Shown: in pieces, positions 55,360-63,615 of the stretch | Layout of the letters: each line of letters starts with the position of its first letter | How positions within the stretch are numbered: the stretch's first letter is position 1 | From: Streptomyces dysideae | GTDB lineage: Bacteria > Actinomycetota > Actinomycetes > Streptomycetales > Streptomycetaceae | DNA length: 64,000 nucleotides | NCBI RefSeq assembly: GCF_001514305.1 | Contig: NZ_KQ949096.1 | Span: forward strand, 64,131-128,130 | Reading direction: 5' to 3' | Notes under the pieces: model-generated | Told to the model about the DNA's origin: nothing | The model's input: only the letters and a program-made list of their open reading frames with translations | Databases searched by the model: none | Position numbers and translations under genes: made by a program

Positions 55360-56520
55360 ATGTCCGTCAACAGGTCCGCAGCCGCACTCGTCGACGTACC
55401 GCGGGGACTCGCGGGCGTCGTCGTCACTGACACCGAGATCGGGGGCGTCCGGGGGCTCGAGGGCTTCTACCACTACCGCCAGTACTCGGCCGTCGAACTC
55501 GCGCGGACCCGCGGCTTCGAGGACGTCTGGCATCTCCTCGTCCACGGCGCACTGCCGGACGCCGAACGTGCCGTCGGCTTCGCCGCCGAGACCGCCTCGC
55601 TGCGACGACTGCCCGACGAGGTGCGCGCGGCCCTGCCCGCCATCGCCGCGGCCAGCGCACGCTCCGGCCCACTGGCCGGCCTGCGCACCGCGCTGTCCCT
55701 GCTCGGCGCGGCGCAGGGTTTCCGCCCGGTGTACGACATCGGCACGGACGAGCGCCGCCGGGACACCCTCGCCGCGGCCGCGGCCGTACCGACGCTGCTC
55801 ACCGCACTGCACCGGCTGGGCAGGGGACTTGAACCCGTGGAACCGCGCGAGGATCTCTCGTACGCGGCGAACTACCTGTACATGCTGACGGGGTCGGAGC
55901 CGGACCCGCAGCGGGCCCGTGCGGTCGAGCAATATCTGATCTCAACCATTGATCACGGCTTCAACGCATCAACCTTCACGGCGCGCGTCATCACCTCGAC
56001 CGGAGCGGATGTGGCCGCGTGCCTCGTCGGAGCCGTGGGAGCCCTGTCGGGTCCGCTGCACGGTGGTGCGCCCAGCCGCGCGCTCGACACGCTGGACGCG
56101 ATTGGCACCGCCGACCGCATCGACTCCTGGATCCGGGAACGCGTCCTGGCCGGCGACCGCATCATGGGCTTCGGGCACGCGGTCTACCGCACGGAGGACC
56201 CCCGTTCGCGGATGCTGCGCGAGATCGCCCAGCGCTTCGGCGGGCCGTGCGTCGACTTCGCCGTCGAGGTCGAGCGGCAGGTCGAGGCGATCCTCGCCGA
56301 ACTGAAACCCGGCCGCGAACTCCACACGAACGTCGAGTTCTACGCGGGTGTGGTCATGGAACTCTGCGGTCTGCCACGAGAGATGTTCACGCCGACGTTC
56401 GCGGCGGCCCGTGTGGTGGGCTGGAGCGCCAACCTCCTGGAGCAGGCGGCAGACCCGAAGATCATCCGGCCGGCGGCGCGGTATGTGGGACCGGCCGCGC
56501 CGGTGGCCGTTCCGGTGTGA
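55360..56520 (+). CDS. Citrate synthase (second, without HTH)
   Basis: The 386-aa protein is a type II-like short citrate synthase: GVVVTDTEIGGVRGLEGFYH, GPLHGGAPSRALDTL, GFGHAVYRTEDPRSRML. In the third catalytic motif the usual Asp of NVDFYSG is Glu (LHTNVEFYAGVVMEL), and the Arg after GFGH is Ala. It may act with altered specificity or as a partner of the HTH-containing enzyme. GGGAGG precedes the ATG at 55360. A 12-bp hairpin terminator follows. Confidence 0.9.
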   Translation: MSVNRSAAALVDVPRGLAGVVVTDTEIGGVRGLEGFYHYRQYSAVELARTRGFEDVWHLLVHGALPDAERAVGFAAETASLRRLPDEVRAALPAIAAASARSGPLAGLRTALSLLGAAQGFRPVYDIGTDERRRDTLAAAAAVPTLLTALHRLGRGLEPVEPREDLSYAANYLYMLTGSEPDPQRARAVEQYLISTIDHGFNASTFTARVITSTGADVAACLVGAVGALSGPLHGGAPSRALDTLDAIGTADRIDSWIRERVLAGDRIMGFGHAVYRTEDPRSRMLREIAQRFGGPCVDFAVEVERQVEAILAELKPGRELHTNVEFYAGVVMELCGLPREMFTPTFAAARVVGWSANLLEQAADPKIIRPAARYVGPAAPVAVPV

Positions 56521-56531
56521 ACCGGCAAGGC

Positions 56532-56561
56532 GGGTCCGGCACCGCGAGAGGTGCCGGACCC
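56532..56561. terminator. Terminator between citrate synthase and convergent small gene
   Basis: A perfect 12-bp stem (56532-56543 and 56550-56561) with a 6-nt loop begins 12 bp after the citrate synthase stop and ends 29 bp before the stop of the converging gene. Confidence 0.8.
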
Positions 56562-56589
56562 ACAGGTACGCCGAAAGGTGCCGGCGGGG

Positions 56590-56829
56590 TCAGCTGTCGG
56601 GAATGTCCCTGCGGGCGCGGAGCAGTGTTTCCCGGGCGATGATCACGATGCGCTCGTAGTCCGCCCGGGCGGCGTCGTCCGGCAGTTCTCTGTCGAGTTC
56701 CGCCGTGGCCTCCGTGCCGATGATGGCGAAGTTGCCGTCGCTGAGTTCGAAGATGTCGGAGCAGGTCTGCCCCGACACGCTGCCGCGCGCACGGGGAGGA
56801 TCACCGATCCGGCGAACGATTGCCACCAC
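56590..56829 (-). CDS. Small conserved protein (79 aa), paralog 1
   Basis: The protein reads MVAIVRRIGDPPRARGSVSG, CSDIFELSDGNFAIIGTEAT and YERIVIIARETLLRARRDIP. It is 79 aa, the same as the neighbour at 56982-57221, and about 65% identical by eye. The IFELSDG-FA-IGT core followed by a charged helix is typical of a small actinobacterial family often found near regulators. Function unknown. The ATG at 56829 fits both length and alignment. Confidence 0.75.
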   Translation of the reverse strand: MVAIVRRIGDPPRARGSVSGQTCSDIFELSDGNFAIIGTEATAELDRELPDDAARADYERIVIIARETLLRARRDIPDS

Positions 56830-56981
56830 TGTCTCGGCCTTTCCGCTGGGACCTTGAAATCATGGTGCTGCCGCCCCTCGCGTCCTGCCGTCGAAGGCGC
56901 AGGGTGCGAGGGGCTGTCGAAGGGCAGACGAACACAGGCTGACTGAACGATCGGGCGTGCGGAGCGCGGGATCTCCGCCGG

Positions 56982-57221
56982 CTATGCGTCGGGAATATCC
57001 GACTTGGCGTGGATCAGGGTCTCGCGCGAGATCACGACGATGCGTTCGTAGTCGGCTCTGGAGGCGTCAGTAGGGAGTTCGGCGTCGAGTTCGGCCGTGA
57101 TGTCCGTGCCGATCACAGCGAACCTTCCGTCGGACAGCTCGAAAATATCGGGGCAATTGGCACCAGTTGCGCTTCCTCGCGCGCTCGGCGGCGTACCAAT
57201 CCGACGGATGATCTGGCTCAC
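56982..57221 (-). CDS. Small conserved protein (79 aa), paralog 2
   Basis: The GTG at 57221 gives VSQIIRRIGTPPSARGSATG, CPDIFELSDGRFAVIGTDIT and YERIVVISRETLIHAKSDIP. It aligns end to end with the 79-aa neighbour. The frame is open further upstream, but that part has no match to the paralog, so GTG was chosen by alignment. The two are tandem duplicates 152 bp apart. No function is known. Confidence 0.75.
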   Translation of the reverse strand: MSQIIRRIGTPPSARGSATGANCPDIFELSDGRFAVIGTDITAELDAELPTDASRADYERIVVISRETLIHAKSDIPDA

Positions 57222-57496
57222 TGTTCTGGTGTTCCTTTGGGTCTCGAGGAGGGATGCGCACTGGTGCTGCGCGGTGCGATGCGGCCCTGTGGGGCTGCGG
57301 CCTCGACAACCGGGCGGCGGGGATCGGCGGTTCGGCGGGGGTCGGCCCGTTACGCAAGATGCGCAGTAGTCAACCTTGTTGGCACCTGGGGAAACGCGAC
57401 TGTTTACAGGTTCGTTATCGCCCAACCGTGTGATCCGCTCGGTGACTGGCGCACAGGGGCGGCGCGCTGCGGCCGGAGTGCGCGGGCGGGCCGGTG
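57222..57496. other. Intergenic upstream of the small paralog pair
   Basis: No gene recognised in about 275 bp. An AT-richer patch with GTTTACAGGTTCGTTATC near 57400 could hold a promoter, but no element was defined. Confidence 0.35.
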
Positions 57497-58054
57497 CTAC
57501 TCGCTCGGCGGCTCTCCGACCACCCACCACTCGTCGATGTCCGCCTCCTCCAACTGGACCAGGAGATCGTCAACCATCCGTCCCAGTTTGGCCTCTTCGG
57601 AGGTGTCGATCAGCGTGGCACGGTGCGGACGGGTCGCGTACCAGTACTCACGGAAGATCGGGTTCTGCAGCATGCTCCGGGCGAAGCCGAAGAATTCCTC
57701 GCGGGTCATGTTGCCCATGCGGTAGTAGCAGAGCGCGTTCGTATAGAGGGCGTTGGCGAAGAGGAACTGCCGCTGCGTCCGGGGCGAGACGGTGCCGTCG
57801 TAGGCGTCCAGCACCTCGGCCAGGTCCGGATCGTCCATGGCCTTGCTCAGCAACTCCCAGTGCAGGCGCTGCTGATGGGCGAAGTTGGTCTGGTGCTGCG
57901 CCTGTGAGGCGTGTTCCAGATGCTCGATCCGTGCGCGCAGGGACTTGAGTGCGGGCCGCTGCGCGGCCAGAGTGACGGCGGCGCCCGCCGCCAGGCCGAC
58001 CCCTGCCGAGGCGACGGCCCTCAACCCTCGAAGCCCAATGTTCCGTGTGGCCAT
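57497..58054 (-). CDS. DUF6082-family protein
   Basis: The 185-aa protein has an N-terminal membrane-anchor segment (VASAGVGLAAGAAVTLAAQ). A helical domain typical of DUF6082 follows: HQQRLHWELLSKAMDDPDLA, RQFLFANALYTNALCYYRMG, MLQNPIFREYW. This family is widespread in Streptomyces and uncharacterised. The ATG at 58054 begins MATRNIGLRGLRAVA. It is on the same strand as the 79-aa paralogs and may belong with them. Confidence 0.85.
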   Translation of the reverse strand: MATRNIGLRGLRAVASAGVGLAAGAAVTLAAQRPALKSLRARIEHLEHASQAQHQTNFAHQQRLHWELLSKAMDDPDLAEVLDAYDGTVSPRTQRQFLFANALYTNALCYYRMGNMTREEFFGFARSMLQNPIFREYWYATRPHRATLIDTSEEAKLGRMVDDLLVQLEEADIDEWWVVGEPPSE

Positions 58055-58374
58055 GTCAACCCCCGAATCAGGCGGCCGTCCGCCGGTCGTCGGGGTGCGG
58101 GTGACGGTAGGGGACCGGCGAGCGGTGGGCGGCGCTTGCCGTCTCCCAGAGTGCCGAGCGGCTCTGATCGGCGGGGGAGGCGGAGAGGAGGCGCACGGAG
58201 GGAAGCGAGGGTCGCACACTCCGGCGCCATGCCCAACGTCTGCCCCGCAAGTGCTGCTAACAATCGTTCACTTCGCGGTGATTCTTCCGGCTCGTATCCT
58301 GGGCCGGCATTCATTCCTCGTACGTGTGCCAGGCCGTGAGCCGGTGCACGCGTCGGTGTGAGAGAGGTCGCACA
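58055..58374. other. Divergent intergenic region
   Basis: 320 bp separate the DUF6082 and CobW-family genes. A more AT-rich stretch (58255-58325) including CTAACAATCGTTCACTTC is a likely promoter area. No canonical Zur or Fur box was recognised. Confidence 0.4.
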
Positions 58375-59490
58375 GTGAGCCAACCGAGCCCGATTCCGAG
58401 CGCAGGTCCGACACCGGGCCCGGGGCCGCGGCAGATCCCGGTCGTCGTGCTCGCCGGTTTCCTCGGCTCCGGCAAGACAACGCTCCTCAACCACCTCCTC
58501 CACCGCAGCGGAGGCAGCCGTATCGGGGCCGTCGTCAACGACTTCGGCGCCATCGAGATCGACGCGATGGCCGTGGCGGGCGCGCTGGGCGACTCCACCG
58601 TCTCCCTCGGCAACGGCTGTCTGTGCTGTGCCGTCGACGTCAGTGAGCTGGATCTCTATCTCGAGCGGCTCGCCCGGCCCGCCGCCGGCATCGACGTCAT
58701 CGTCATCGAGGCCAGCGGGCTCGCCGAGCCCCAGGAGCTGGTGCGCATGGTGCTCGCGAGTGAGCAGCCGGGGATCGTGTACGGCGGGCTCGTCGAGGTC
58801 GTCGACGCCGCCGAGTTCGACGGCACGCGCGCGAAGCACCCCGAGATCGACCGGCACCTCGCCCTCGCCGACCTCGTCGTGGTCAACAAGCTGGACCGGG
58901 CGGCCGACGCCGGGCGCGTGCTCTCCGTCGTCCGCGACCTCACCGACCGCGCCGCCGTCCTCCCCGCCACCTACGGCCGTATCGACCCCGAGTTCCTCTT
59001 CGACTGCAGGCCCAGCGAGGAGCGCATCGGGCAGCTGTCCTTCGACGACCTCCATGAGCACACCGCCGACGACGGCGACCACGCCGGTCATCTGCACACC
59101 GCCTACGACAGCCTGTCCTTCGTCGCCGAAGTCCCCCTCGACCCGCGCCGGCTGATGACGTTCCTCGACAGCCGGCCCGAGGGGCTGTACCGGATCAAGG
59201 GGTACGTCGGCTTCGGGCCGTACGACGTCCGCAACCGTTACGCCGTACACGCCGTCGGGCGGTTCCTCCGCTTCTGCCCGGAGCCCTGGGCGCCCGCCGA
59301 GGCCCGACTCACCCAGCTCGTCCTCATCGGCTCCGGCATCGACGCGCCCGCCCTCGCCAAGGAACTCGAGGCGTGCCAGAACGACGCCCCACACGCCGAC
59401 GAGCACGGCATGTGGGGCGTCCTCCGCTACGTACAGGCCCCCGAAGGGCAGGACTCAGGGGAGCAGGATCCCGAGGATCCTCCGGCCTAG
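58375..59490 (+). CDS. CobW/COG0523-family GTPase (metal chaperone type)
   Basis: The 371-aa G3E GTPase has Walker A AGFLGSGKTTLLNHLL (Lys34), the metal-binding CxCC motif GNGCLCCAVDVSELD (Cys82, 84, 85), EASGLAEPQ, and the NKxD motif VVNKLDRAAD. A CobW C-terminal domain follows (LMTFLDSRPEGLYRIKGYVG). Relatives deliver zinc or cobalt to target enzymes. A His/Asp-rich loop (DLHEHTADDGDHAGHLHTAY) may bind metal. The GTG at 58375 follows GAGAGG. Its stop codon shares the CTAG palindrome with the stop of parC on the other strand. Confidence 0.9.
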   Translation: MSQPSPIPSAGPTPGPGPRQIPVVVLAGFLGSGKTTLLNHLLHRSGGSRIGAVVNDFGAIEIDAMAVAGALGDSTVSLGNGCLCCAVDVSELDLYLERLARPAAGIDVIVIEASGLAEPQELVRMVLASEQPGIVYGGLVEVVDAAEFDGTRAKHPEIDRHLALADLVVVNKLDRAADAGRVLSVVRDLTDRAAVLPATYGRIDPEFLFDCRPSEERIGQLSFDDLHEHTADDGDHAGHLHTAYDSLSFVAEVPLDPRRLMTFLDSRPEGLYRIKGYVGFGPYDVRNRYAVHAVGRFLRFCPEPWAPAEARLTQLVLIGSGIDAPALAKELEACQNDAPHADEHGMWGVLRYVQAPEGQDSGEQDPEDPPA

Positions 59491-61943
59491 ACCGGCCCCG
59501 CCACCACCGACACCGTCTTCGCCAGCGACACGCCCGAACCGTCGCGGCGCGGGTCCATCTCGGGCAGCTCGGCCGGTGTGCCGTTCTTCTGCGCGGCGCG
59601 GGCCGGGACGGCGCCCGCCCAGGCCAGGGACAGACAGTCCTCGCCCTTCAGGAACCGCTGGCAGCGCACACCGCCGGTGGCCCGGCCCTTGCGCGGGTAC
59701 TGGTCGAGCGGGGTCAGCTTGGCCGTCGTCTGGACGGAGTCGTCCAGGGTGCCGCGCGAGCCCGCGACCGTGAACACCACCGCGTCCGCAGCCGGGTCGA
59801 CCGCCGTGAAGGAGATGACCTTGGCGCCCTCGGTGAGCTTGATGCCCGCCATGCCGCCGGCCGGCCGGCCCTGCGGGCGGACCTGCGCGGCCTGGTAGCG
59901 CAGCAGCTGCGCGTCGTCCGTGATGAAGACCAGGTCCTCCTCGCCGGTGCGCAGCTCGACCGCGCCGACGATCCGGTCGCCGTCCTTGAGCGTGATGACC
60001 TCCAACTCGTCCTTGTTGGACGGGTAGTCGGGCACCACTCGCTTGACCACGCCCTGTTCCGTGCCGAGCGCCAGGCCCGGGGACGACTCGTCGAGCGTGG
60101 TCAGACAGACCACCGTCTCGCCGTCGTCCAAGGAGAGGAACTCCGACAGCGGGGCGCCGCCCGAGAGGTTCGGCGCCGCCGCCGTCTCCGGGAGCTGGGG
60201 CAGGTCGACGACGTTGATCCGCAGCAGGCGGCCTGCCGAGGTCACCGCGCCCACCTCGCCGCGGGCCGTGGCCGGCACCGCCGATACGATCACGTCGTGT
60301 TTGGCGCGCTTGCCGTCCGCGTCCTCCGCGAACGGCTCGCCGTTGGCCGTACGGGCCAGCAGACCGGTCGAGGACAGCAGCACCCGGCACGGATCGTCCG
60401 CCACCTGCAGCGGTACGGCGGCGGCCGTGGAGCCCGCCGACTCCAGCAGGACCGTACGCCGCTCGGTGCCGAACTTCTTGGCCACCGCGGCCAGTTCGGA
60501 GGAGACCAGCTTGCGCAGCTCCGAGTCCGACTCGAGGATCCGGGTCAGCTCGGCGATCTCCGCGTTCAGCCGGTCCTTCTCCGACTCCAGCTCGATGCGG
60601 TCGTACTTGGTGAGGCGGCGCAGCGGGGTGTCCAGGATGTACTGCGTCTGGATCTCCGACAGCGAGAAGCGCTCCATCAGGCGCTCCTTGGCCTGCGCGG
60701 AGTTCTCGCTGGACCGGATCAGACGGATGACCTCGTCGATGTCCAGCAGTGCCGTGAGCAGGCCCTCGACCAGGTGGAGGCGGTCGCGGCGCTTGCTGCG
60801 GCGGAACTCGCTGCGGCGCCGTACGACCTCGAAGCGGTGGTCGAGGTAGACCTCCAGGAGCTCCTTGAGGCCGAGCGTGAGGGGCTGGCCGTCGACCAGG
60901 GCGACGTTGTTGATGCCGAAGGACTCCTCCATCGGCGTCAGCTTGTAGAGCTGCTCCAGGACCGCCTCCGGCACGAAGCCGTTCTTGATCTCGATGACCA
61001 GGCGCAGGCCGTGCTCGCGGTCGGTGAGGTCCTTGACGTCGGCGATGCCCTGCAGCCTCTTCGAGCCGACCAGGTCCTTGATCTTGGCGATCACCTTCTC
61101 CGGGCCGACCGTGAAGGGCAGCTCGGTGATGACGATGCCCTTGCGGCGGGCCGTCACGTTCTCCACCGACACCGTCGCGCGGATCTTGAAGGTGCCGCGG
61201 CCCGTCTCGTAGGCGTCCCGGATGCCGGTGAGGCCGACGATCCGGCCGCCGGTGGGCAGGTCGGGGCCCGGGACGTGCCGCATCAGGGCGTCCAGATCCG
61301 CGTTCGGGTAGCGGATCAGGTGGCGGGCGGCCGCGATGACCTCGGCGAGGTTGTGCGGCGGCATGTTGGTGGCCATGCCGACCGCGATGCCCGACGAGCC
61401 GTTCACCAGGAGGTTCGGGAAGGCGGCGGGCAGGGCGACGGGCTCCTGCTCCTGGCCGTCGTAGTTCGGCGCGAAGTCGACCGTGTCCTCTTCGATCGAC
61501 TCCGTCATCAGGCTCGCGGCCTGGGCGGCCCGGCACTCGGTGTACCGCATGGCGGCCGGCGGGTCGTCGTTGCCCAGCGAGCCGAAGTTGCCGTGGCCGT
61601 CGACCAGGGGGACCCGCATCGAGAAGGGCTGGGCCATGCGCACCAGGGCGTCGTAGATCGACGCGTCGCCGTGCGGGTGCAACTTACCCATGACCTCGCC
61701 GACGACGCGGGCGCACTTCACATAGCCGCGGTCGGGGCGCAGGCCCATCTCGTTCATCTGGTAGACGATGCGACGGTGCACCGGCTTGAGGCCGTCGCGG
61801 GCGTCCGGCAGGGCTCGGGAGTAGATGACCGAGTACGCGTACTCGAGGAAGGAGCCCTGCATCTCGTCGACGACGTCGATGTCGAGGATTCTCTCCTCGT
61901 ACGAGTCGTCGGGCGGCGGGGTCTTCGTGCTGCGGCGGGCCAT
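59487..61943 (-). CDS. parC: DNA topoisomerase IV subunit A (GyrA2/ParC)
   Basis: The 818-aa protein carries the catalytic Tyr134 in AAMRYTECR and the quinolone-region motif HPHGDASIYDALVRMAQPFS. The breakage-reunion domain continues to about residue 490, and a beta-propeller C-terminus follows (GRLLRINVVDLPQLP, LTPLDQYPRKGRATGGVRCQ). With ParE it unlinks daughter chromosomes. GGAG lies 9 nt before the ATG at 61943. It converges on the CobW-family gene and the two stop codons overlap. Confidence 0.95.
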   Translation of the reverse strand: MARRSTKTPPPDDSYEERILDIDVVDEMQGSFLEYAYSVIYSRALPDARDGLKPVHRRIVYQMNEMGLRPDRGYVKCARVVGEVMGKLHPHGDASIYDALVRMAQPFSMRVPLVDGHGNFGSLGNDDPPAAMRYTECRAAQAASLMTESIEEDTVDFAPNYDGQEQEPVALPAAFPNLLVNGSSGIAVGMATNMPPHNLAEVIAAARHLIRYPNADLDALMRHVPGPDLPTGGRIVGLTGIRDAYETGRGTFKIRATVSVENVTARRKGIVITELPFTVGPEKVIAKIKDLVGSKRLQGIADVKDLTDREHGLRLVIEIKNGFVPEAVLEQLYKLTPMEESFGINNVALVDGQPLTLGLKELLEVYLDHRFEVVRRRSEFRRSKRRDRLHLVEGLLTALLDIDEVIRLIRSSENSAQAKERLMERFSLSEIQTQYILDTPLRRLTKYDRIELESEKDRLNAEIAELTRILESDSELRKLVSSELAAVAKKFGTERRTVLLESAGSTAAAVPLQVADDPCRVLLSSTGLLARTANGEPFAEDADGKRAKHDVIVSAVPATARGEVGAVTSAGRLLRINVVDLPQLPETAAAPNLSGGAPLSEFLSLDDGETVVCLTTLDESSPGLALGTEQGVVKRVVPDYPSNKDELEVITLKDGDRIVGAVELRTGEEDLVFITDDAQLLRYQAAQVRPQGRPAGGMAGIKLTEGAKVISFTAVDPAADAVVFTVAGSRGTLDDSVQTTAKLTPLDQYPRKGRATGGVRCQRFLKGEDCLSLAWAGAVPARAAQKNGTPAELPEMDPRRDGSGVSLAKTVSVVAGPV

Positions 61944-62211
61944 CGCTGCCGGCTCCTTGCTGAAGCTGTTGACGGGATCTGACGCGGACCATTGTGGACC
62001 GCGGCACTGACAACGCGGACCAGGACCCGTGGTCGGCCGCCGGCCCGGCGCACCAGGCGCCTCCCCCGCGGTTGAGCGCAGGCTACGCGATCTCGCTCTG
62101 GGCGTACGTCGTCCGGGAACTTCGCCGACCCTCCGCGCGCTTGCATACAGTGGCAGGACCGGCAGGATTTCCGCAGTTTCAACCGAAGATTCCGTGATTG
62201 AAGGGACGTAC
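61944..62211. other. Divergent intergenic region of parC and the M16 peptidase
   Basis: 268 bp without a gene. The stretch near 62130-62200 (GCATACAGTGGCAGGACC and GATTCCGTGATTG) probably contains the peptidase promoter. No operator was recognised. Confidence 0.4.
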
Positions 62212-63615
62212 ATGCCCATGGGTCACACGGCCACAGCCCAGGCAGGCTCCGGCGGCCTGACAGCGACCGAGCACCGCCTGGCCAACGGCCTGCGCGTGGT
62301 GCTCTCCGAGGACCGCTTGACCCCGGTCGCGGCGGTGTGCCTCTGGTACGACGTCGGCTCGCGCCACGAAGTCAAGGGGCGTACCGGCCTGGCTCACCTT
62401 TTCGAGCACCTGATGTTCCAGGGCTCCGCCCAGGTCAAGGGCAACGGCCACTTCGAACTCGTCCAGGGCGCGGGCGGCTCGCTCAACGGCACGACCAGCT
62501 TCGAGCGGACCAACTACTTCGAGACCATGCCCACCCACCAGCTGGAGCTCGCCCTCTGGCTGGAGGCCGACCGCATGGGCTCCCTGCTCGCCGCCCTCGA
62601 CGACGAGTCGATGGAGAACCAGCGGGACGTGGTGAAGAACGAGCGCCGGCAGCGCTACGACAACGTCCCCTACGGCACGGCGTTCGAGAAGCTGACCGCC
62701 CTTGCCTACCCGCAGGGCCACCCCTACCACCACACGCCGATCGGCTCGATGGCAGACCTGGACGCGGCCACGCTGGAGGACGCGCGCGCGTTCTTCCGCA
62801 CGTACTACGCGCCGAACAACGCCGTCCTGTCGGTCGTCGGCGACATCGACCCGGATCAGACCCTCGCCTGGATCGAGAAGTACTTCGGCTCCATCCCCGG
62901 CCACGACGGCAAGGCCGCCCCGCGCGACGGCTCGCTGCCCGACGTCATCGGCGAGCAGCTGCGCGAGGTCGTCGAGGAGGAGGTCCCGGCCCGCGCCCTG
63001 ATGGCCGCCTACCGGCTCCCGCACGACGGCACACGCGCGTGCGACGCGGCCGACCTGGCGCTCACGGTCCTGGGCGGCGGCGAGTCGTCCCGGCTCTACA
63101 ACCGGCTCGTACGCCGCGACCGTACGGCCGTGGCGGCCGGGTTCGGCCTGCTGCGGCTGGCCGGCGCGCCCTCCCTGGGCTGGCTGGACGTGAAGACCTC
63201 CGGCGACGTCGAGGTGCCGGTCATCGAGGCCGCCATCGACGAGGAGCTCGCCCGGTTCGCCGAGGAGGGCCCCACCGCCGAGGAGATGGAGCGCGCCCAG
63301 GCCCAGTTGGAGCGCGAGTGGCTGGACCGGCTCGGCACGGTCGCCGGCCGCGCCGACGAACTGTGCCGCTACGCCGTCCTGTTCGGCGACCCGCAGCTCG
63401 CCCTGACCGCCGTACAGCGCGTGCTGGAGGTCACGGCCGAGGAGGTCCAGGAGGTCGCCAAGGCCCGCCTGCGCCCCGACAACCGCGCCGTGCTCGTCTA
63501 CGAGCCGGTCTCCCTCGAGGCCGCGAAGCACACCGAGGACGCGGATCCGCCCGAAGACCCGGAGGCCGAGGCCACCGTGGAAGCCACCGACGAGAACGAG
63601 GAGGCGGCCAAGTGA
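62212..63615 (+). CDS. M16-family zinc metallopeptidase (active subunit type)
   Basis: The 467-aa protein has the inverted zinc motif HxxEH at residues 62-66 (GLAHLFEHLMFQGS) and the following acidic helix (NQRDVVKNERRQRYDNVPYG) that supplies the third ligand. Two M16 subdomains are visible. It is the catalytic half of a two-gene peptidase, similar to mitochondrial processing peptidase-like proteins. AAGGGA precedes the ATG at 62212. The stop overlaps the start of the next M16 gene by 4 bp. Confidence 0.92.
   Translation: MPMGHTATAQAGSGGLTATEHRLANGLRVVLSEDRLTPVAAVCLWYDVGSRHEVKGRTGLAHLFEHLMFQGSAQVKGNGHFELVQGAGGSLNGTTSFERTNYFETMPTHQLELALWLEADRMGSLLAALDDESMENQRDVVKNERRQRYDNVPYGTAFEKLTALAYPQGHPYHHTPIGSMADLDAATLEDARAFFRTYYAPNNAVLSVVGDIDPDQTLAWIEKYFGSIPGHDGKAAPRDGSLPDVIGEQLREVVEEEVPARALMAAYRLPHDGTRACDAADLALTVLGGGESSRLYNRLVRRDRTAVAAGFGLLRLAGAPSLGWLDVKTSGDVEVPVIEAAIDEELARFAEEGPTAEEMERAQAQLEREWLDRLGTVAGRADELCRYAVLFGDPQLALTAVQRVLEVTAEEVQEVAKARLRPDNRAVLVYEPVSLEAAKHTEDADPPEDPEAEATVEATDENEEAAK

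Noticed and set aside
58255..58325. Possible Zur box before the CobW-family gene
   Set aside because: The region is AT-rich, but no good match to the TGAAAATCATTTTCA-type consensus was found.
59373..61982. 869-codon plus-strand open frame opposite parC
   Set aside because: It mirrors parC codons and has no recognisable domain.
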